From Chryseobacterium indologenes (lineage in GTDB: Bacteria; Bacteroidota; Bacteroidia; Flavobacteriales; Weeksellaceae), in assembly GCF_018362995.1 (NCBI RefSeq), contig NZ_CP074372.1, positions 4,340,001-4,404,000 of the forward strand: a DNA stretch of 64,000 nt, read 5' to 3'. Below, piece after piece: positions 17,701 to 25,512 of the stretch (position 1 is the stretch's first letter; every line of letters starts with the position of its first letter). Below the pieces are notes generated by a model, which was not told where the DNA came from, ran no database searches, and saw only the letters and a list, made by a program, of their open reading frames with translations. A program made the position numbers and the translations under genes.

Positions 17701-19502
17701 GCAATGATATGGGAGATATCTCCATCTCTGCCACCAATGGTTTCTCACTGAATGTTTATGATATAGATGTAAAAGTACATTCTGCAGGAGTCCTTGGAAA
17801 TAATAGTCTTAATTTAACAGGAACAGTTAACAATAATACTTCTTCACCGATCATCGATCTTACGGCAGAAATGCGTGATTTTGATCTGTCATTTACACAG
17901 CAGTTTGTACAGACTGTTTTCGCAAACCTTCGTGGAAAAGCAACCGGAGACCTTAAAATCAACGGAAAGCTCAACAATCTGGATTATAGCGGTGATATTG
18001 CTTTAAAAGATTTCGGATTAAAACTTTTGTTCACCGGGGTAGATTATTCATTTGATGATACTGTGATTCAGCTGACCAAAGGATTAGCCATTCTCAACAA
18101 TATTGAGGTACATGACGGAAGAACCAATTCCAAAGGAAATGTTTCCGGGGCAATCCAGTTTGAGACCCTTTCTTCAATGGGAGTATCTCTCGTAATGAGG
18201 GCAGACAACCTGTTGATGCTTAATACTACTCAAAAAGATTTTGACCTGTTCTGGGGAAGAGTTTACGGGCAGGGAGATCTTTATGTGGACGGACCTGTCT
18301 CAGGATTAAGTATTACAACTCCTAATATGAAGGCACTTAACGGAAGTACCTTTACCTTTAATTCCAGTTCCACATCTAATGTTGAAGAATTCAAGATGCT
18401 GAGGTTCCTGAAAGAAGGAAAAGACGGTCTGATTACGCTGGAAGAAAAGAAGAAAACAGGAGCCAATATGAATATTGATTTCAATCTGGCTGTAGATAAA
18501 GGAACAACTGTAAACGTACTGGTAGGAGATGATGTAGGAAATATTACCGTAAAAGGTTCAGCAGATCCGTTGAGGTTCCATATGAACAGACAGGGAAATA
18601 TCGCGATGAGCGGTACCTATAAAGTAGATAACGGAACGTTTGTCTCTAAGGCAATTCTTAATAAAACGTTCCAGATTGAAAAAAACAGTAGTATCAGATG
18701 GGATGGTGACGCTATGAAGCCTGCATTAGACATTAACGCTAATTATATAAGGATGGTAGCCAATGTAGGGGAATATCTGAGTATGGGAAAACTACAGCCT
18801 ATCAGTGTTTTATTACAGGCTCATATTACCCAATCCTTAGTGGATCCTCAGATCGATCTGAATGTAACGGCTATGGATGTATCCAGCCAGGTAAGAGAAA
18901 CGCTGGCCGCTAAAATGAGTCAGGAAGGAGAGAAAGTACTCCAATTTGGTTCAGTTCTTTTGCTGAGCACCTTTAACGTTTCCAATAGTGGTGGAGTGGA
19001 AGTAAACGTAGGTAACGTTGCAGAATCGCAAGGGTATAACATGCTTCTTAAACAGTTGGGATCTGTTCTTAATACAATGAGTAATGAATTTCAGATTGAC
19101 CTTAATTATGTGAAAGGAGACCAGAACTCGACAGTTGGAGACAGAGCCAATGCAGGAGTAAGTGTAGCAGTTTCTCCCAGAATTAATATTAAGACTGGAT
19201 TGGGAATCCCTCTGTCTAAAACAGATAATACACAGAATAACTACCTTTCCGGGGAAGGATCTGTAGAATATGACCTCTCAAAAAAGAATGATGGAAGTTT
19301 AATCATACGAGGATATTCTAAACCTACTAATATCGGGATGGGAATGGTGAGTACAAACGGTTCTGCAAATCAAGCCTATGGAGGCGGGGTCGTGTGGAGT
19401 AAAAGCTTCAATTCTTTGTTTAAAAAGAAGAAAAAAGACAAAAAAACTTCAGATGCAAAAGGTGAAATAAAAACAGATTCTATAAAATCAAATAGTAAAT
19501 AA
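14706..19502 (+). CDS. tamB: TamB-like (DUF490) translocation and assembly module protein
   Basis: A giant 1598-residue AsmA/TamB superfamily protein of the envelope. The ATG at 14706 is chosen over the frame's upstream extension to 14613, which would run into tsaD. Residues about 1-70 form a charged amphipathic helical stretch (Glu/Lys/Val heptads), followed by one membrane segment (about 77-98), then a long beta-helical repeat region and the C-terminal TamB domain ('GTYKVDNGTFVSKAI', about 1300 onward). The last residues are Lys-rich. TamB-type proteins bridge the inner and outer membranes and serve lipid transport or outer-membrane protein assembly. No tamA/BamA-type gene is adjacent, unlike the proteobacterial arrangement. 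Confidence 0.88.
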   Translation: MAKLENNNENENKKSVAENLGDQVQKTVENVEEKVRETVKEASELASDAIHHPVETAEEFGKQAMKDVTSYTWWGKLLLILFWLGLFLVGGILVVINLPVTKQWAADQALQIVNKDFKSGFSTESVDVNYFGDVTIKGLKVKDYKGFDFIKAREFRADSDWISLAVNAISGKSNSLSFNSLTLVNAEVRVITYKGDSISNFVRFTELFDDGKKRNPNKPPFQLNSRVQIIDSKVSIINENSPGEQGKWLTATQFNLKAPNVKVNGPNVSALINNMSFVTSRWGKSHIVDTFSTELSLTKQFLSLKDLTLNTDHTLLQGDIKFNLHDGSWSDFADRVRWDMNIQQGSQVSGYDISYFVTNWDNIKPFNLSGTMTGPLNKFHLENFLIRNPDVNIATKTMKVDNLLKGHFAIETKDLSTDFTYKDLKAMMPSFISKKMKNFADDFGKLKYNGTARVNPDQIYVDSGNLMTGIGQAKISKLTLSGYSTAMPKYSGYLDVKDLNTSVITKNKTVGLISGKFDLNGQSFDVNTMRLTTKSQIASVEIMDKTINNLYLDGLLDHKKYNGLITVNDEQAKATIKGLIDFSTARVAMDVNADVTYLNMNYFTNKPGSQVVSGQVEGKMAMSSINDLTLDVNANNLNFATATQKYNIPNAKLKTFVEAGGRVIDVDAPGAATGKISGRYGLADLAGMVENGVGKILVGPPPRKLYRGQNFALKFDVQQGLVNYFLPELKIPQGAIVEGEYDGNSNNLILNLDAASLKYMMTKEEEITDADKALAASNPDYKVHDRKNINRDSAMVDSVKVRINTADLNQQLYAKINRVVYNKNVIKDFELKGNNENGNTLHLATVFKHGSPDDEINEKLKEYAINVDQSTDAAGDYVFRFEPTEVKFNEVTWAIDTSPELNHSITYRRKTGDFDIRNLRVYSDKSALFIKEAQFKSAKDFYLDADINDFSIEKLLEMQSGGNTMDIKGLANGSVKIKMDKSTLQPLVDLNIDDIKMNGNDMGDISISATNGFSLNVYDIDVKVHSAGVLGNNSLNLTGTVNNNTSSPIIDLTAEMRDFDLSFTQQFVQTVFANLRGKATGDLKINGKLNNLDYSGDIALKDFGLKLLFTGVDYSFDDTVIQLTKGLAILNNIEVHDGRTNSKGNVSGAIQFETLSSMGVSLVMRADNLLMLNTTQKDFDLFWGRVYGQGDLYVDGPVSGLSITTPNMKALNGSTFTFNSSSTSNVEEFKMLRFLKEGKDGLITLEEKKKTGANMNIDFNLAVDKGTTVNVLVGDDVGNITVKGSADPLRFHMNRQGNIAMSGTYKVDNGTFVSKAILNKTFQIEKNSSIRWDGDAMKPALDINANYIRMVANVGEYLSMGKLQPISVLLQAHITQSLVDPQIDLNVTAMDVSSQVRETLAAKMSQEGEKVLQFGSVLLLSTFNVSNSGGVEVNVGNVAESQGYNMLLKQLGSVLNTMSNEFQIDLNYVKGDQNSTVGDRANAGVSVAVSPRINIKTGLGIPLSKTDNTQNNYLSGEGSVEYDLSKKNDGSLIIRGYSKPTNIGMGMVSTNGSANQAYGGGVVWSKSFNSLFKKKKKDKKTSDAKGEIKTDSIKSNSK

Positions 19503-19584
19503 TCAGAATATTTTAATGATTTTTATCATCTGTGTTAATTATTGTTAATATTTGATATATATTTTTTAGTTAAATTATTTTTCG

Positions 19585-19592
19585 TAAATTTG
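19585..19592 (+). promoter_or_regulatory. -7 box for the Lrp/AsnC gene
   Basis: TAAATTTG in the context 'cgtaaatttgc' matches the Bacteroidota -7 box and lies 44 bases before the ATG at 19637. It is preceded by very AT-rich DNA. Confidence 0.65.
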
Positions 19593-19636
19593 CAAAAAAT
19601 ACATAGATTTTTTAAAGAAATTGTAATTTAACTAAT

Positions 19637-20107
19637 ATGAACTATCAACTGGACGAAATAGACAAGAAAATTCTTGATTTCTTAGTAGAAAACACAAGAA
19701 TGCCTTTTACTGAAATTGCAAAGCAGATGGATGTTTCTGCTGGAACAATTCACGTAAGAGTGAAAAAGATGGAAGATGCAGGTATTATTTTGGGATCATC
19801 TCTTAATATCGATTATGGTAAGCTGGACTATCACTTTACAGCTTTCATAGGGATCCTTTTGACAAAATCAAACCGTACTCAGGAAGTATTGAAAGAATTG
19901 TCAACATTACCTAACGTCATTGAAGCTAGCGTTATTTCCGGAAAATATAATATTTTCTGCAAAGTAAGAGCTAAGAATACCGATGATGCTAAAAGAATTA
20001 TTTATCAGATAGATGACATTCAGGACGTAATGAGAACTGAAAGTATGATCTCTATGGAAGAATTCTTAAGTGACAAAAATAGATTGATCAACGCTATCTC
20101 TATATAA
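19637..20107 (+). CDS. Lrp/AsnC family transcriptional regulator
   Basis: A 156-residue feast/famine regulator. The N-terminal winged helix-turn-helix is plain ('LDEIDKKILDFLVENTRMPF', residues 5-24 with the family's D-x-D-x-x-I-L start; 'SAGTIHVRVKKMEDAGII' the recognition helix). The C-terminal RAM domain (about 65-150) binds small effectors such as amino acids and makes the dimer or octamer. It has its own -7 box and ends at a hairpin terminator. Targets cannot be deduced from the neighbours. Confidence 0.92.
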   Translation: MNYQLDEIDKKILDFLVENTRMPFTEIAKQMDVSAGTIHVRVKKMEDAGIILGSSLNIDYGKLDYHFTAFIGILLTKSNRTQEVLKELSTLPNVIEASVISGKYNIFCKVRAKNTDDAKRIIYQIDDIQDVMRTESMISMEEFLSDKNRLINAISI

Positions 20108-20134
20108 GTCAAATTTTAAACGAATAATTATAAA

Positions 20135-20162
20135 AGAACTTATGAAATCTCTCATAAGTTCT
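20135..20162 (+). terminator. Terminator after the Lrp/AsnC gene
   Basis: An 11-bp perfect stem (agaacttatga / tcataagttct) with a 6-base loop and a T-rich tail. The tail itself reads TATTTTTG (20164-20171), a -7 match 5 bases before the next ATG. Confidence 0.8.
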
Positions 20163-20163
20163 T

Positions 20164-20171
20164 TATTTTTG
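20164..20171 (+). promoter_or_regulatory. Possible -7 box in a terminator tail
   Basis: TATTTTTG fits TAnnTTTG and ends 5 bases before the ATG at 20177, which would yield a leaderless mRNA. It may be chance, because terminator T tracts resemble this box. Confidence 0.35.
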
Positions 20172-20176
20172 TAGGT

Positions 20177-20554
20177 ATGGAAGAATACAGTTATTTTGAC
20201 GAAGATCCGAAGAAAGGATGGGGATTTGTACTGGCATTTGCAGCCCTGATGTTGTTTACCATAATGGGGCTTGGAATAGATGTGGATGAATATCTGCAGC
20301 ATGAATATCTGGAGATCCCGAGGTGGTATTTCTATGTTATTTTTTCAATTGATGTACTGATGATGATTGGGCTGGTACTGATGTTCTTCTACAGAAAAAT
20401 AGGAATCTTCATGTTCCCTGCTTTACTGGTGATGCACTTCTTTATGCACAATTATTATCTTTCTACATTTCTTTACACAGATGTTACCAACCTTTTCCTG
20501 TTTACAGGATTCGGAATGCTGGCTATTATCCCGAAATGGAAGTTTTTCAAATAA
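20177..20554 (+). CDS. Small integral membrane protein, 125 aa
   Basis: Four hydrophobic stretches (about residues 15-33, 49-70, 72-92, 100-118) with a short acidic N-terminus 'MEEYSYFDEDPKKGW'. The pattern recalls DUF2569-type membrane proteins, a tentative match. There is no catalytic motif. The ATG follows a terminator directly and there is no visible ribosome binding site, consistent with a leaderless start. A very long inverted repeat ends the gene. Confidence 0.75.
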   Translation: MEEYSYFDEDPKKGWGFVLAFAALMLFTIMGLGIDVDEYLQHEYLEIPRWYFYVIFSIDVLMMIGLVLMFFYRKIGIFMFPALLVMHFFMHNYYLSTFLYTDVTNLFLFTGFGMLAIIPKWKFFK

Positions 20555-20579
20555 GAATATAATCACTTTATAATAAGAC

Positions 20580-20612
20580 GAACGGCTTTTAAATTCAATT
20601 TAAAAGCCGTTC
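20580..20612. terminator. Long perfect-palindrome terminator
   Basis: 16-bp arms (gaacggcttttaaatt and its complement) almost without a spacer, between the convergent small membrane protein gene and gwsS. It should act in both directions. Confidence 0.85.
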
Positions 20613-20637
20613 TTGATATAAGAGGGGATGAGAAACA

Positions 20638-21708
20638 CTATCTGAGTTCTAATGAATGAAAAATTTTTTGCTTCAAAGGATTTTTTGTCCAGTCTTCCCA
20701 GACTCCTGAATAGGGGTTATAACCACATTTTAGAGGTTTTGATATATTCAGGCCTTCTTTGCTTTTTTCTGTATTTTCGGTGTACGCCCTGCAGTCTGTG
20801 CAGGTATAACGGAACTCACAGTCTTTGCAGACTTCTATATGGTCTTTAGTCAGATCCCAATATTTTTTGAAATCAGGTTGGGCTATTGCTTCTTCAAGGC
20901 TGTGATTATGGATGTTTCCAAAGCTTTCAGCCATCAGCGGGCAGTTTTTAATAGCACCGTTTCGGTCAATACCAATCTTTTTATACAGGCAGGAATTATG
21001 GTTCATTGCTTCCAGTACTTTTGGAAGGTTGGTGTTGAAATATTTCAGTTCCACTTTTCCACAGGCAGATATTTTCAGGTCATCTTTCAGAAAATTCAGC
21101 GAGAATCTGTATTCATCTTTAGCTTTGAAAGGAGGGTTCGAACAATTGTAGAAAATGAGACTGTATATTCTGACTGTATTTTTGTGAAGAGCCTGTATAA
21201 AAGATAGATTGGTTTCCTGATGAAATGGTGAAAAGACTTCTATTCCTGACAGCACTGAGGTTTTAAAAGTATCATCAATTTCTATGAATTCATTGATTGT
21301 TAACGATTTTAAACTATAAATAACCAAATGTTTAATGCCAAGGTTTTCTACAGAAGGTTTTATTTTTTTCAGCAGCTCTATATCTTCCATTTCGATAAAG
21401 AGATTTGTTATAGCACTGGGCTCATGATATTCATAAGAAAGAGGAGGGAAGTTCCTGTCCCAATCGTTTTCAGTAACAAATCCATATTCTTTTTCGAGCA
21501 GCAGATTAATATATTCCTGAAGAATTGGCCTGGATTCTTCATCATAATCTTGCAGGATGTCTTCAAGAGAATGTTTTTTCATTTCTTCTATCATCTCGTA
21601 CAATTCCAGGGGATATAGTTCAGATACATTTCTCTGTATATCCGAAATAAGAATCCTGGTGGCTCCTTTGGTGATCAGAATTGTTGAAAAAAGATTAAAG
21701 TATTTCAT
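20638..21708 (-). CDS. gwsS: Grasp-with-spasm system SPASM-domain peptide maturase
   Basis: A 356-residue partner of the ATP-grasp enzyme in the Bacteroidota grasp-with-spasm RiPP systems. It has no radical SAM CxxxCxxC. The C-terminal SPASM-type cysteines are C216, C240, C256, C294, C297, C303, C306 and C328 ('CKDCEFRYTCTDCRAY' at 294-309), expected to bind iron-sulfur clusters. The N-terminal half (1-200) resembles the radical SAM scaffold without the cluster site. It is the last gene of the locus; its ATG overlaps the stop of the 60-aa ORF (ATGA, 21705-21708). A terminator follows at 20580-20612. Confidence 0.88.
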   Translation of the reverse strand: MKYFNLFSTILITKGATRILISDIQRNVSELYPLELYEMIEEMKKHSLEDILQDYDEESRPILQEYINLLLEKEYGFVTENDWDRNFPPLSYEYHEPSAITNLFIEMEDIELLKKIKPSVENLGIKHLVIYSLKSLTINEFIEIDDTFKTSVLSGIEVFSPFHQETNLSFIQALHKNTVRIYSLIFYNCSNPPFKAKDEYRFSLNFLKDDLKISACGKVELKYFNTNLPKVLEAMNHNSCLYKKIGIDRNGAIKNCPLMAESFGNIHNHSLEEAIAQPDFKKYWDLTKDHIEVCKDCEFRYTCTDCRAYTENTEKSKEGLNISKPLKCGYNPYSGVWEDWTKNPLKQKIFHSLELR

Positions 21709-21887
21709 AGTAATCTTGTAAGAAATTTATAAGGATTAAGTTTAGCATAAGAATCCGTAAAATATTTTTCACAAGGAATAGTAATGCTAAAATGCTTTTT
21801 CTCACGACTTTTACTTTTTACAACGTCAATATATTTAAATGTGAGGGGAAGTGTATGTTTTTCTTTGCTAGTAAAATCTCTTTTCAT
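21705..21887 (-). CDS. 60-aa basic protein within the grasp-with-spasm operon
   Basis: A short ORF overlapping the ATP-grasp stop (ATGA, 21884-21887) and the gwsS start (ATGA, 21705-21708). Two such overlaps make translation very likely. The product is strongly basic (about a quarter Lys/Arg), has one Cys ('ITIPCEKYF') and no GG motif, so it does not look like a second precursor of the same type. I do not recognise a family. Possible roles are a leader-binding adaptor or a degenerate precursor. Confidence 0.68.
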   Translation of the reverse strand: MKRDFTSKEKHTLPLTFKYIDVVKSKSREKKHFSITIPCEKYFTDSYAKLNPYKFLTRLL

Positions 21888-22785
21888 AAATAATCAGCTA
21901 TTTCTTTTTCCAACAAATAATTACATATTACTGATATTCCCAAAAACTGGCCTACAGGATTGACTTCTAAAAAATAGTATTTACCATCATTTTTAATGAA
22001 ATCAAGAGAACCGGAATTAAGATCTAATGACTGCATTAGCCGATGTATTTTTTGTTCAATATTTTTCGGAAGATTATAAGGAACCTTTCTATTTGGTTTT
22101 TCATCATTGTATTTCCTAAAGTCAATTTTAGTCTGGTTATCATTTTGCGAAAAGATGGCTGTAGACCAGACTTTACCATTTAAATAAAAGCTTCTGATCT
22201 CGAAGTCTTTTTCGATTTTTTCCTGAAAGAAGGTGATAAAAAAATTTTCGTCTTCATTTTCTTGAACAATTGTTGTATACATCATACCGCTTGAATCTTT
22301 GAGTATGTTTTCCATTCGCGGATTTCCACCATGGTTTTGATGATTGTTTTGTTTAAAGTAACATCATCTGTGGTGTCAGCCAGGAAGTAAGACGGAACAT
22401 CTAATCCAACCTTTTGAGCCGCTTCAAGCACGAGAAGTTTATTAATATCACTATTGCTTTGTTTATTAATATGTTTTTTTGACTCTAAAACCTTTATTAT
22501 ATAATCTTCCAGCCAGTGTTGATATTCATTCATATTAAGATTAACTGCTTCATTTTTATAATGCAGGCGGTTAAAATTCAATCCACCTCTTCTATACCAT
22601 ACACTGGTAATTTCATCAATAAAAAAACAATTTCTCGGGCTTTCTAGATAAATCCGTTTTTCTTGTATTTTAATATCAAAAACTTCATCTTCATGTACCC
22701 GGATAAAGCTTTTATCCGATTTTAGTAGCCATTTAATGACTTCAGTAGTGGTTATTTCGTTATTTTGAGAAATGATCAGTATCAA
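21884..22785 (-). pseudogene. gwsG: Grasp-with-spasm ATP-grasp peptide maturase, split by a frameshift
   Basis: Two overlapping frames, 22282-22785 (167 aa, N-terminal half) and 21884-22315 (143 aa, C-terminal half), together make one ATP-grasp ligase of about 310 residues, the usual size. The N-part starts 'MILIISQNNEITTTEVIKWL' (20 residues, typical) and ends in a spurious tail after 'TMVEIREW'. The C-part carries the ATP-grasp core with 'FEIRSFYLNGKVW', 'LDLNSGSLDF' and the metal ligands in 'YYFLEVNPVGQF'. Restoring one base near 22306-22313 joins them as ...VEIRE-MENILKD... The family makes ester or amide links between side chains of the precursor. Either a genuine mutation, a programmed shift or a sequencing error is possible. 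Confidence 0.82.
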
Positions 22786-23687
22786 TTTTTCTTTTTTATT
22801 TTTTTGAAGAAATCTTTTGTAATCAACTGAGCATGCTTTAAGCTTGGCAACCCTATGCTTTTGCGATTACGATTGACGGTTGTGGAATCTTTTATATTTT
22901 CATATCCTTGATAAACGCCATAAGTATAAGGTACTTTATGGTGTAAATTATTTCTATCTATCATAGCTGCGTAGTCTCGTGGGGGACATTCACCTGATTT
23001 TACATACTCTAATACTTTTATTTTCAAATATGGGTAATACTCTTCATAATCGGCCATATGAAGTAACATGGGGCCGGAGGGCATAAAAAAATCACCATTC
23101 CATAAACCTATTTTTTGCAGGTCTGGAAATCCATAGTTCTCAAACATCCACTTCAGAAGTTCAGCATTCTTTTTATCATTTTTATTGATATCTGCATAAT
23201 TTGAATCAATACGACTGTCTTGATCACGTTTAAACGCGACTGTAAAAGAATCTACAAGTTTTTGATTAAGTCTTTTTTTCCATTCTTCAACTTTCAATTC
23301 CATTTCTTGTCTGTCAATACCATATTTTTGATAGAGTTGTATAAAGCTAGTGTCTTGCTTTTTATATTTCCAATTAGGTGCAACTAACGGAATAAGCTTG
23401 TAAAGACTTTTCTTCCCTCCAAAATTTTTGTGATGTTGATCTGCAAGCTTTATGTAATTTTCATATTCTTCTCTCCGTTCCTGGTTTTTGGGAGGATATT
23501 GTCTGAATATTTTTTTGTACTGCTTTATCGTAAATATTGTATCCTTTTGAAAACGAAATATACTGTCGATTTCATTGATCTTATTATAATAGGTTATATA
23601 GTTTAAATTTCTGCTCTTACAAGCTGTAAGAGTAAAAATTATAGCTATTAAAGCAAATGAAGTATAGTTCCAAATATCTTTTTTCAT
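22782..23687 (-). CDS. DUF6624-like lipoprotein in the grasp-with-spasm operon
   Basis: A 301-residue lipoprotein: signal peptide with lipobox 'LTAC' and lipidated C23. The C-terminal half (about 180-290) shows the pattern I associate with DUF6624: 'YGFPDLQKIGLWNG', 'MLLHMADYEEYYP', 'DYAAMIDRNNL', 'YGVYQG' (in place of YGTQ). It lies between the precursor and gwsG, and its stop overlaps the gwsG start by 4 bases. A surface or periplasmic role in export, processing or self-protection is inference from position only. Confidence 0.75.
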   Translation of the reverse strand: MKKDIWNYTSFALIAIIFTLTACKSRNLNYITYYNKINEIDSIFRFQKDTIFTIKQYKKIFRQYPPKNQERREEYENYIKLADQHHKNFGGKKSLYKLIPLVAPNWKYKKQDTSFIQLYQKYGIDRQEMELKVEEWKKRLNQKLVDSFTVAFKRDQDSRIDSNYADINKNDKKNAELLKWMFENYGFPDLQKIGLWNGDFFMPSGPMLLHMADYEEYYPYLKIKVLEYVKSGECPPRDYAAMIDRNNLHHKVPYTYGVYQGYENIKDSTTVNRNRKSIGLPSLKHAQLITKDFFKKIKKKN

Positions 23688-23719
23688 AAATTCTCTAACG
23701 AATATGATCTGATAGAAAG

Positions 23720-23743
23720 AGATAGAGGGATGATCCTCTATCT
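23720..23743 (-). promoter_or_regulatory. Hairpin between precursor and maturation genes (possible attenuator)
   Basis: A perfect 9-bp stem (agatagagg / cctctatct) with a 6-base loop in the 65-base gap between the precursor stop (23753) and the lipoprotein start (23687). The run of T after it is interrupted, so partial termination would let the precursor be made in excess of the enzymes. Confidence 0.5.
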
Positions 23744-23752
23744 GTATTAATA

Positions 23753-23953
23753 TTAATTAAGGCTGGTATCTATTTTCAAAGTGCTGATATGAACACCGTC
23801 TTTCCATGTCTCTTTATCATAACATGTAGAACCACAATCTGTTTCTACATATTTATAACCATCTCCACCTAAAATAGATTTTAAATCTTTTCGTTGTAAT
23901 TTTTTGTTTTCTGTAGAAGAGAAGCCACCCTTCATTCCATTTAATTTTTTCAT
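23753..23953 (-). CDS. Grasp-with-spasm RiPP precursor peptide
   Basis: A 66-residue peptide starting at the ATG at 23953; the frame runs back to 24097, but the added residues look non-coding. The leader 'MKKLNGMKGGFSSTENKK' leads to 'LQRKDLKSILGG' (19-30), a classic double-glycine leader. The core (31-66) is rich in possible donors and acceptors (Asp, Glu, Thr, Ser, Lys) and has two Cys, C40 and C44 in 'DCGSTCY'. It is the first gene of the locus, followed by a hairpin. No C39 peptidase/ABC transporter lies nearby, so leader removal and export must use distant genes. Confidence 0.82.
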   Translation of the reverse strand: MKKLNGMKGGFSSTENKKLQRKDLKSILGGDGYKYVETDCGSTCYDKETWKDGVHISTLKIDTSLN

Positions 23954-24828
23954 TTTGATAATTTTTGTTGTGTTGTGTAAAATCATTTGTGCCATATAAA
24001 CCCTGACATTGGGATTGAATAATTCACTTATTTTCTTGTACTGTACACATACAATGCAAATATGTAGAATGTATTCCCTCAACGTTGATGTTTTCAAATC
24101 TATAAATATTCAGTTCACTTCAGTGGGATAAAATGTGTAAGTGATTTGCTTATTTTATGTACAAACATGCATATTCATATTGTACCTGTATCAGAGGGTT
24201 TGGTGAAATATTTCAAATATTGAAAAGTATAAAGTGAAGTTTGAAAATGTTATGAAAGCTTAGGAATATAATGGCATATTGTAGAGTAAGATATTCTATT
24301 GTACAACACAGTGAAATGAATGGATTTAACATTAGAAATCACATGATAATTCAATCATTTTGAAAGGAATTTGCATGTTTCTAAGGATGTTTTTAGTGAA
24401 AAAAGTACTGGTTTTGAATGAAAAATGATCTGAAAAAAGTATTGCTTTTATATTTTTTCACCATCTAAGTAGTTGTGTTCAGTCATAAAAATGATTTTTT
24501 TAGTTTAGTCCGGTAAGTTTTTGTGATTTAAAATATAGTGGTGAAATGTAGTTACAGTTTAGAAATTAAATACCCTGTAAAAAGTCTGAAATCATATTTT
24601 AATTTATACCGGACTTCTTTTTTAATCGGTATTTGGTCATTCTATATTTTCCCACTCTTACATCAAAAGAAACAGAAGGTGTGTGCAGAAATAATCCAAA
24701 TACTTAATGTGAAGCTATAAAATACACTAGCTATAATCGTGAATTTGGCTATACTTATAAAGAATATAAGGTGCTGATTTGACAGGATAAAGGTAATTTT
24801 ACCGCCCATTTTAAAAAAGAAAAGAAGG
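23954..24828. other. Long AT-rich intergenic region upstream of the RiPP locus
   Basis: About 875 bases with no convincing gene. The 60-codon frame at 24538-24720 starts with GTG, has no ribosome binding site and looks accidental. Upstream of the precursor there is a near-palindrome TTGTA...TACAA (24036-24054) enclosing 'gtactgtac', a candidate regulator site. No TAnnTTTG box was found at the expected place. The DNA is AT-rich even for this genome, which could reflect decay or recent gain of the locus. Confidence 0.5.
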
Positions 24829-25362
24829 ATGGATTTTGAAATTTTGAAACAGCAGATAGAAGATGCTGCTAAGAAAGCTTTTTTAGAAGTGTATGAAAAG
24901 CATGGAACAGAAGGGATTTACAGCTTTGCATTGTACAGTGATGAAGGTGCAATGACAGTATGCCCTGCAGCCAATACCATGAAAATACTGGAAACGGCAG
25001 ATGAGGAGGATGCTCTTTATTATAAATATGAACCGGCAGAATGGACCTATGAAATGGAAGGAGCCGATGAAGAGTTCAATGAAATATGTACTCAGCTGAG
25101 AGCAGAACTGGATCAACATGAAGAAGATGATCAATGGTTTGAAGGTTTTCAGGCAAAATTGTATTCGGCTTGCATCGAAGTGCTGGAAAAACTTAAAAAT
25201 GAGAACTTTTTCACAAAGATTACAGGCAAAGATATTTTCTTGATTTTCACGGTCTCAGATTATGAGTTTGAGATGGAAGAGCTAAAAAATCTTGTTGTAA
25301 GACTTAATGATAATGAATACAGAAGTGAATATCTGAACTGGATGGCTACCTGGGACAATTAA
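24829..25362 (+). CDS. DUF4303 family protein
   Basis: A 177-residue acidic cytoplasmic protein starting 'MDFEILKQQIEDAAKKAF'. The 'IYSFALYSDEGAMTVCPAANT' segment (about residues 30-50, key Y, D, N positions) and 'ITGKDIFLIFTVSD' near 130-145 match my recollection of DUF4303. The function is unknown; members often occur near contact-toxin immunity genes as SUKH-like stand-alone proteins, which cannot be tested here. It is monocistronic. Confidence 0.7.
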   Translation: MDFEILKQQIEDAAKKAFLEVYEKHGTEGIYSFALYSDEGAMTVCPAANTMKILETADEEDALYYKYEPAEWTYEMEGADEEFNEICTQLRAELDQHEEDDQWFEGFQAKLYSACIEVLEKLKNENFFTKITGKDIFLIFTVSDYEFEMEELKNLVVRLNDNEYRSEYLNWMATWDN

Positions 25363-25512
25363 AAGAATGCCGAATTAAAAAAACACTTTAAATATATAAT
25401 ACATATGAAGCCCGATAAAATAATTGTCTCAGAAGCCTCTTATCATCACAGTCTCTAAAAGCCTAATAATATCATATCAGAAACCAAAAATTAAACAACA
25501 ATTATATTAATT

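Noticed and set aside
21705..21887. 60-aa ORF as a second RiPP precursor
   Set aside because: It has no GG leader and only a single Cys, and its overlap with two enzyme genes suits an accessory protein better.
24538..24720. 60-codon plus-strand ORF in the long AT-rich gap
   Set aside because: GTG start, no ribosome binding site, no -7 box in front and no recognisable composition. Probably accidental.
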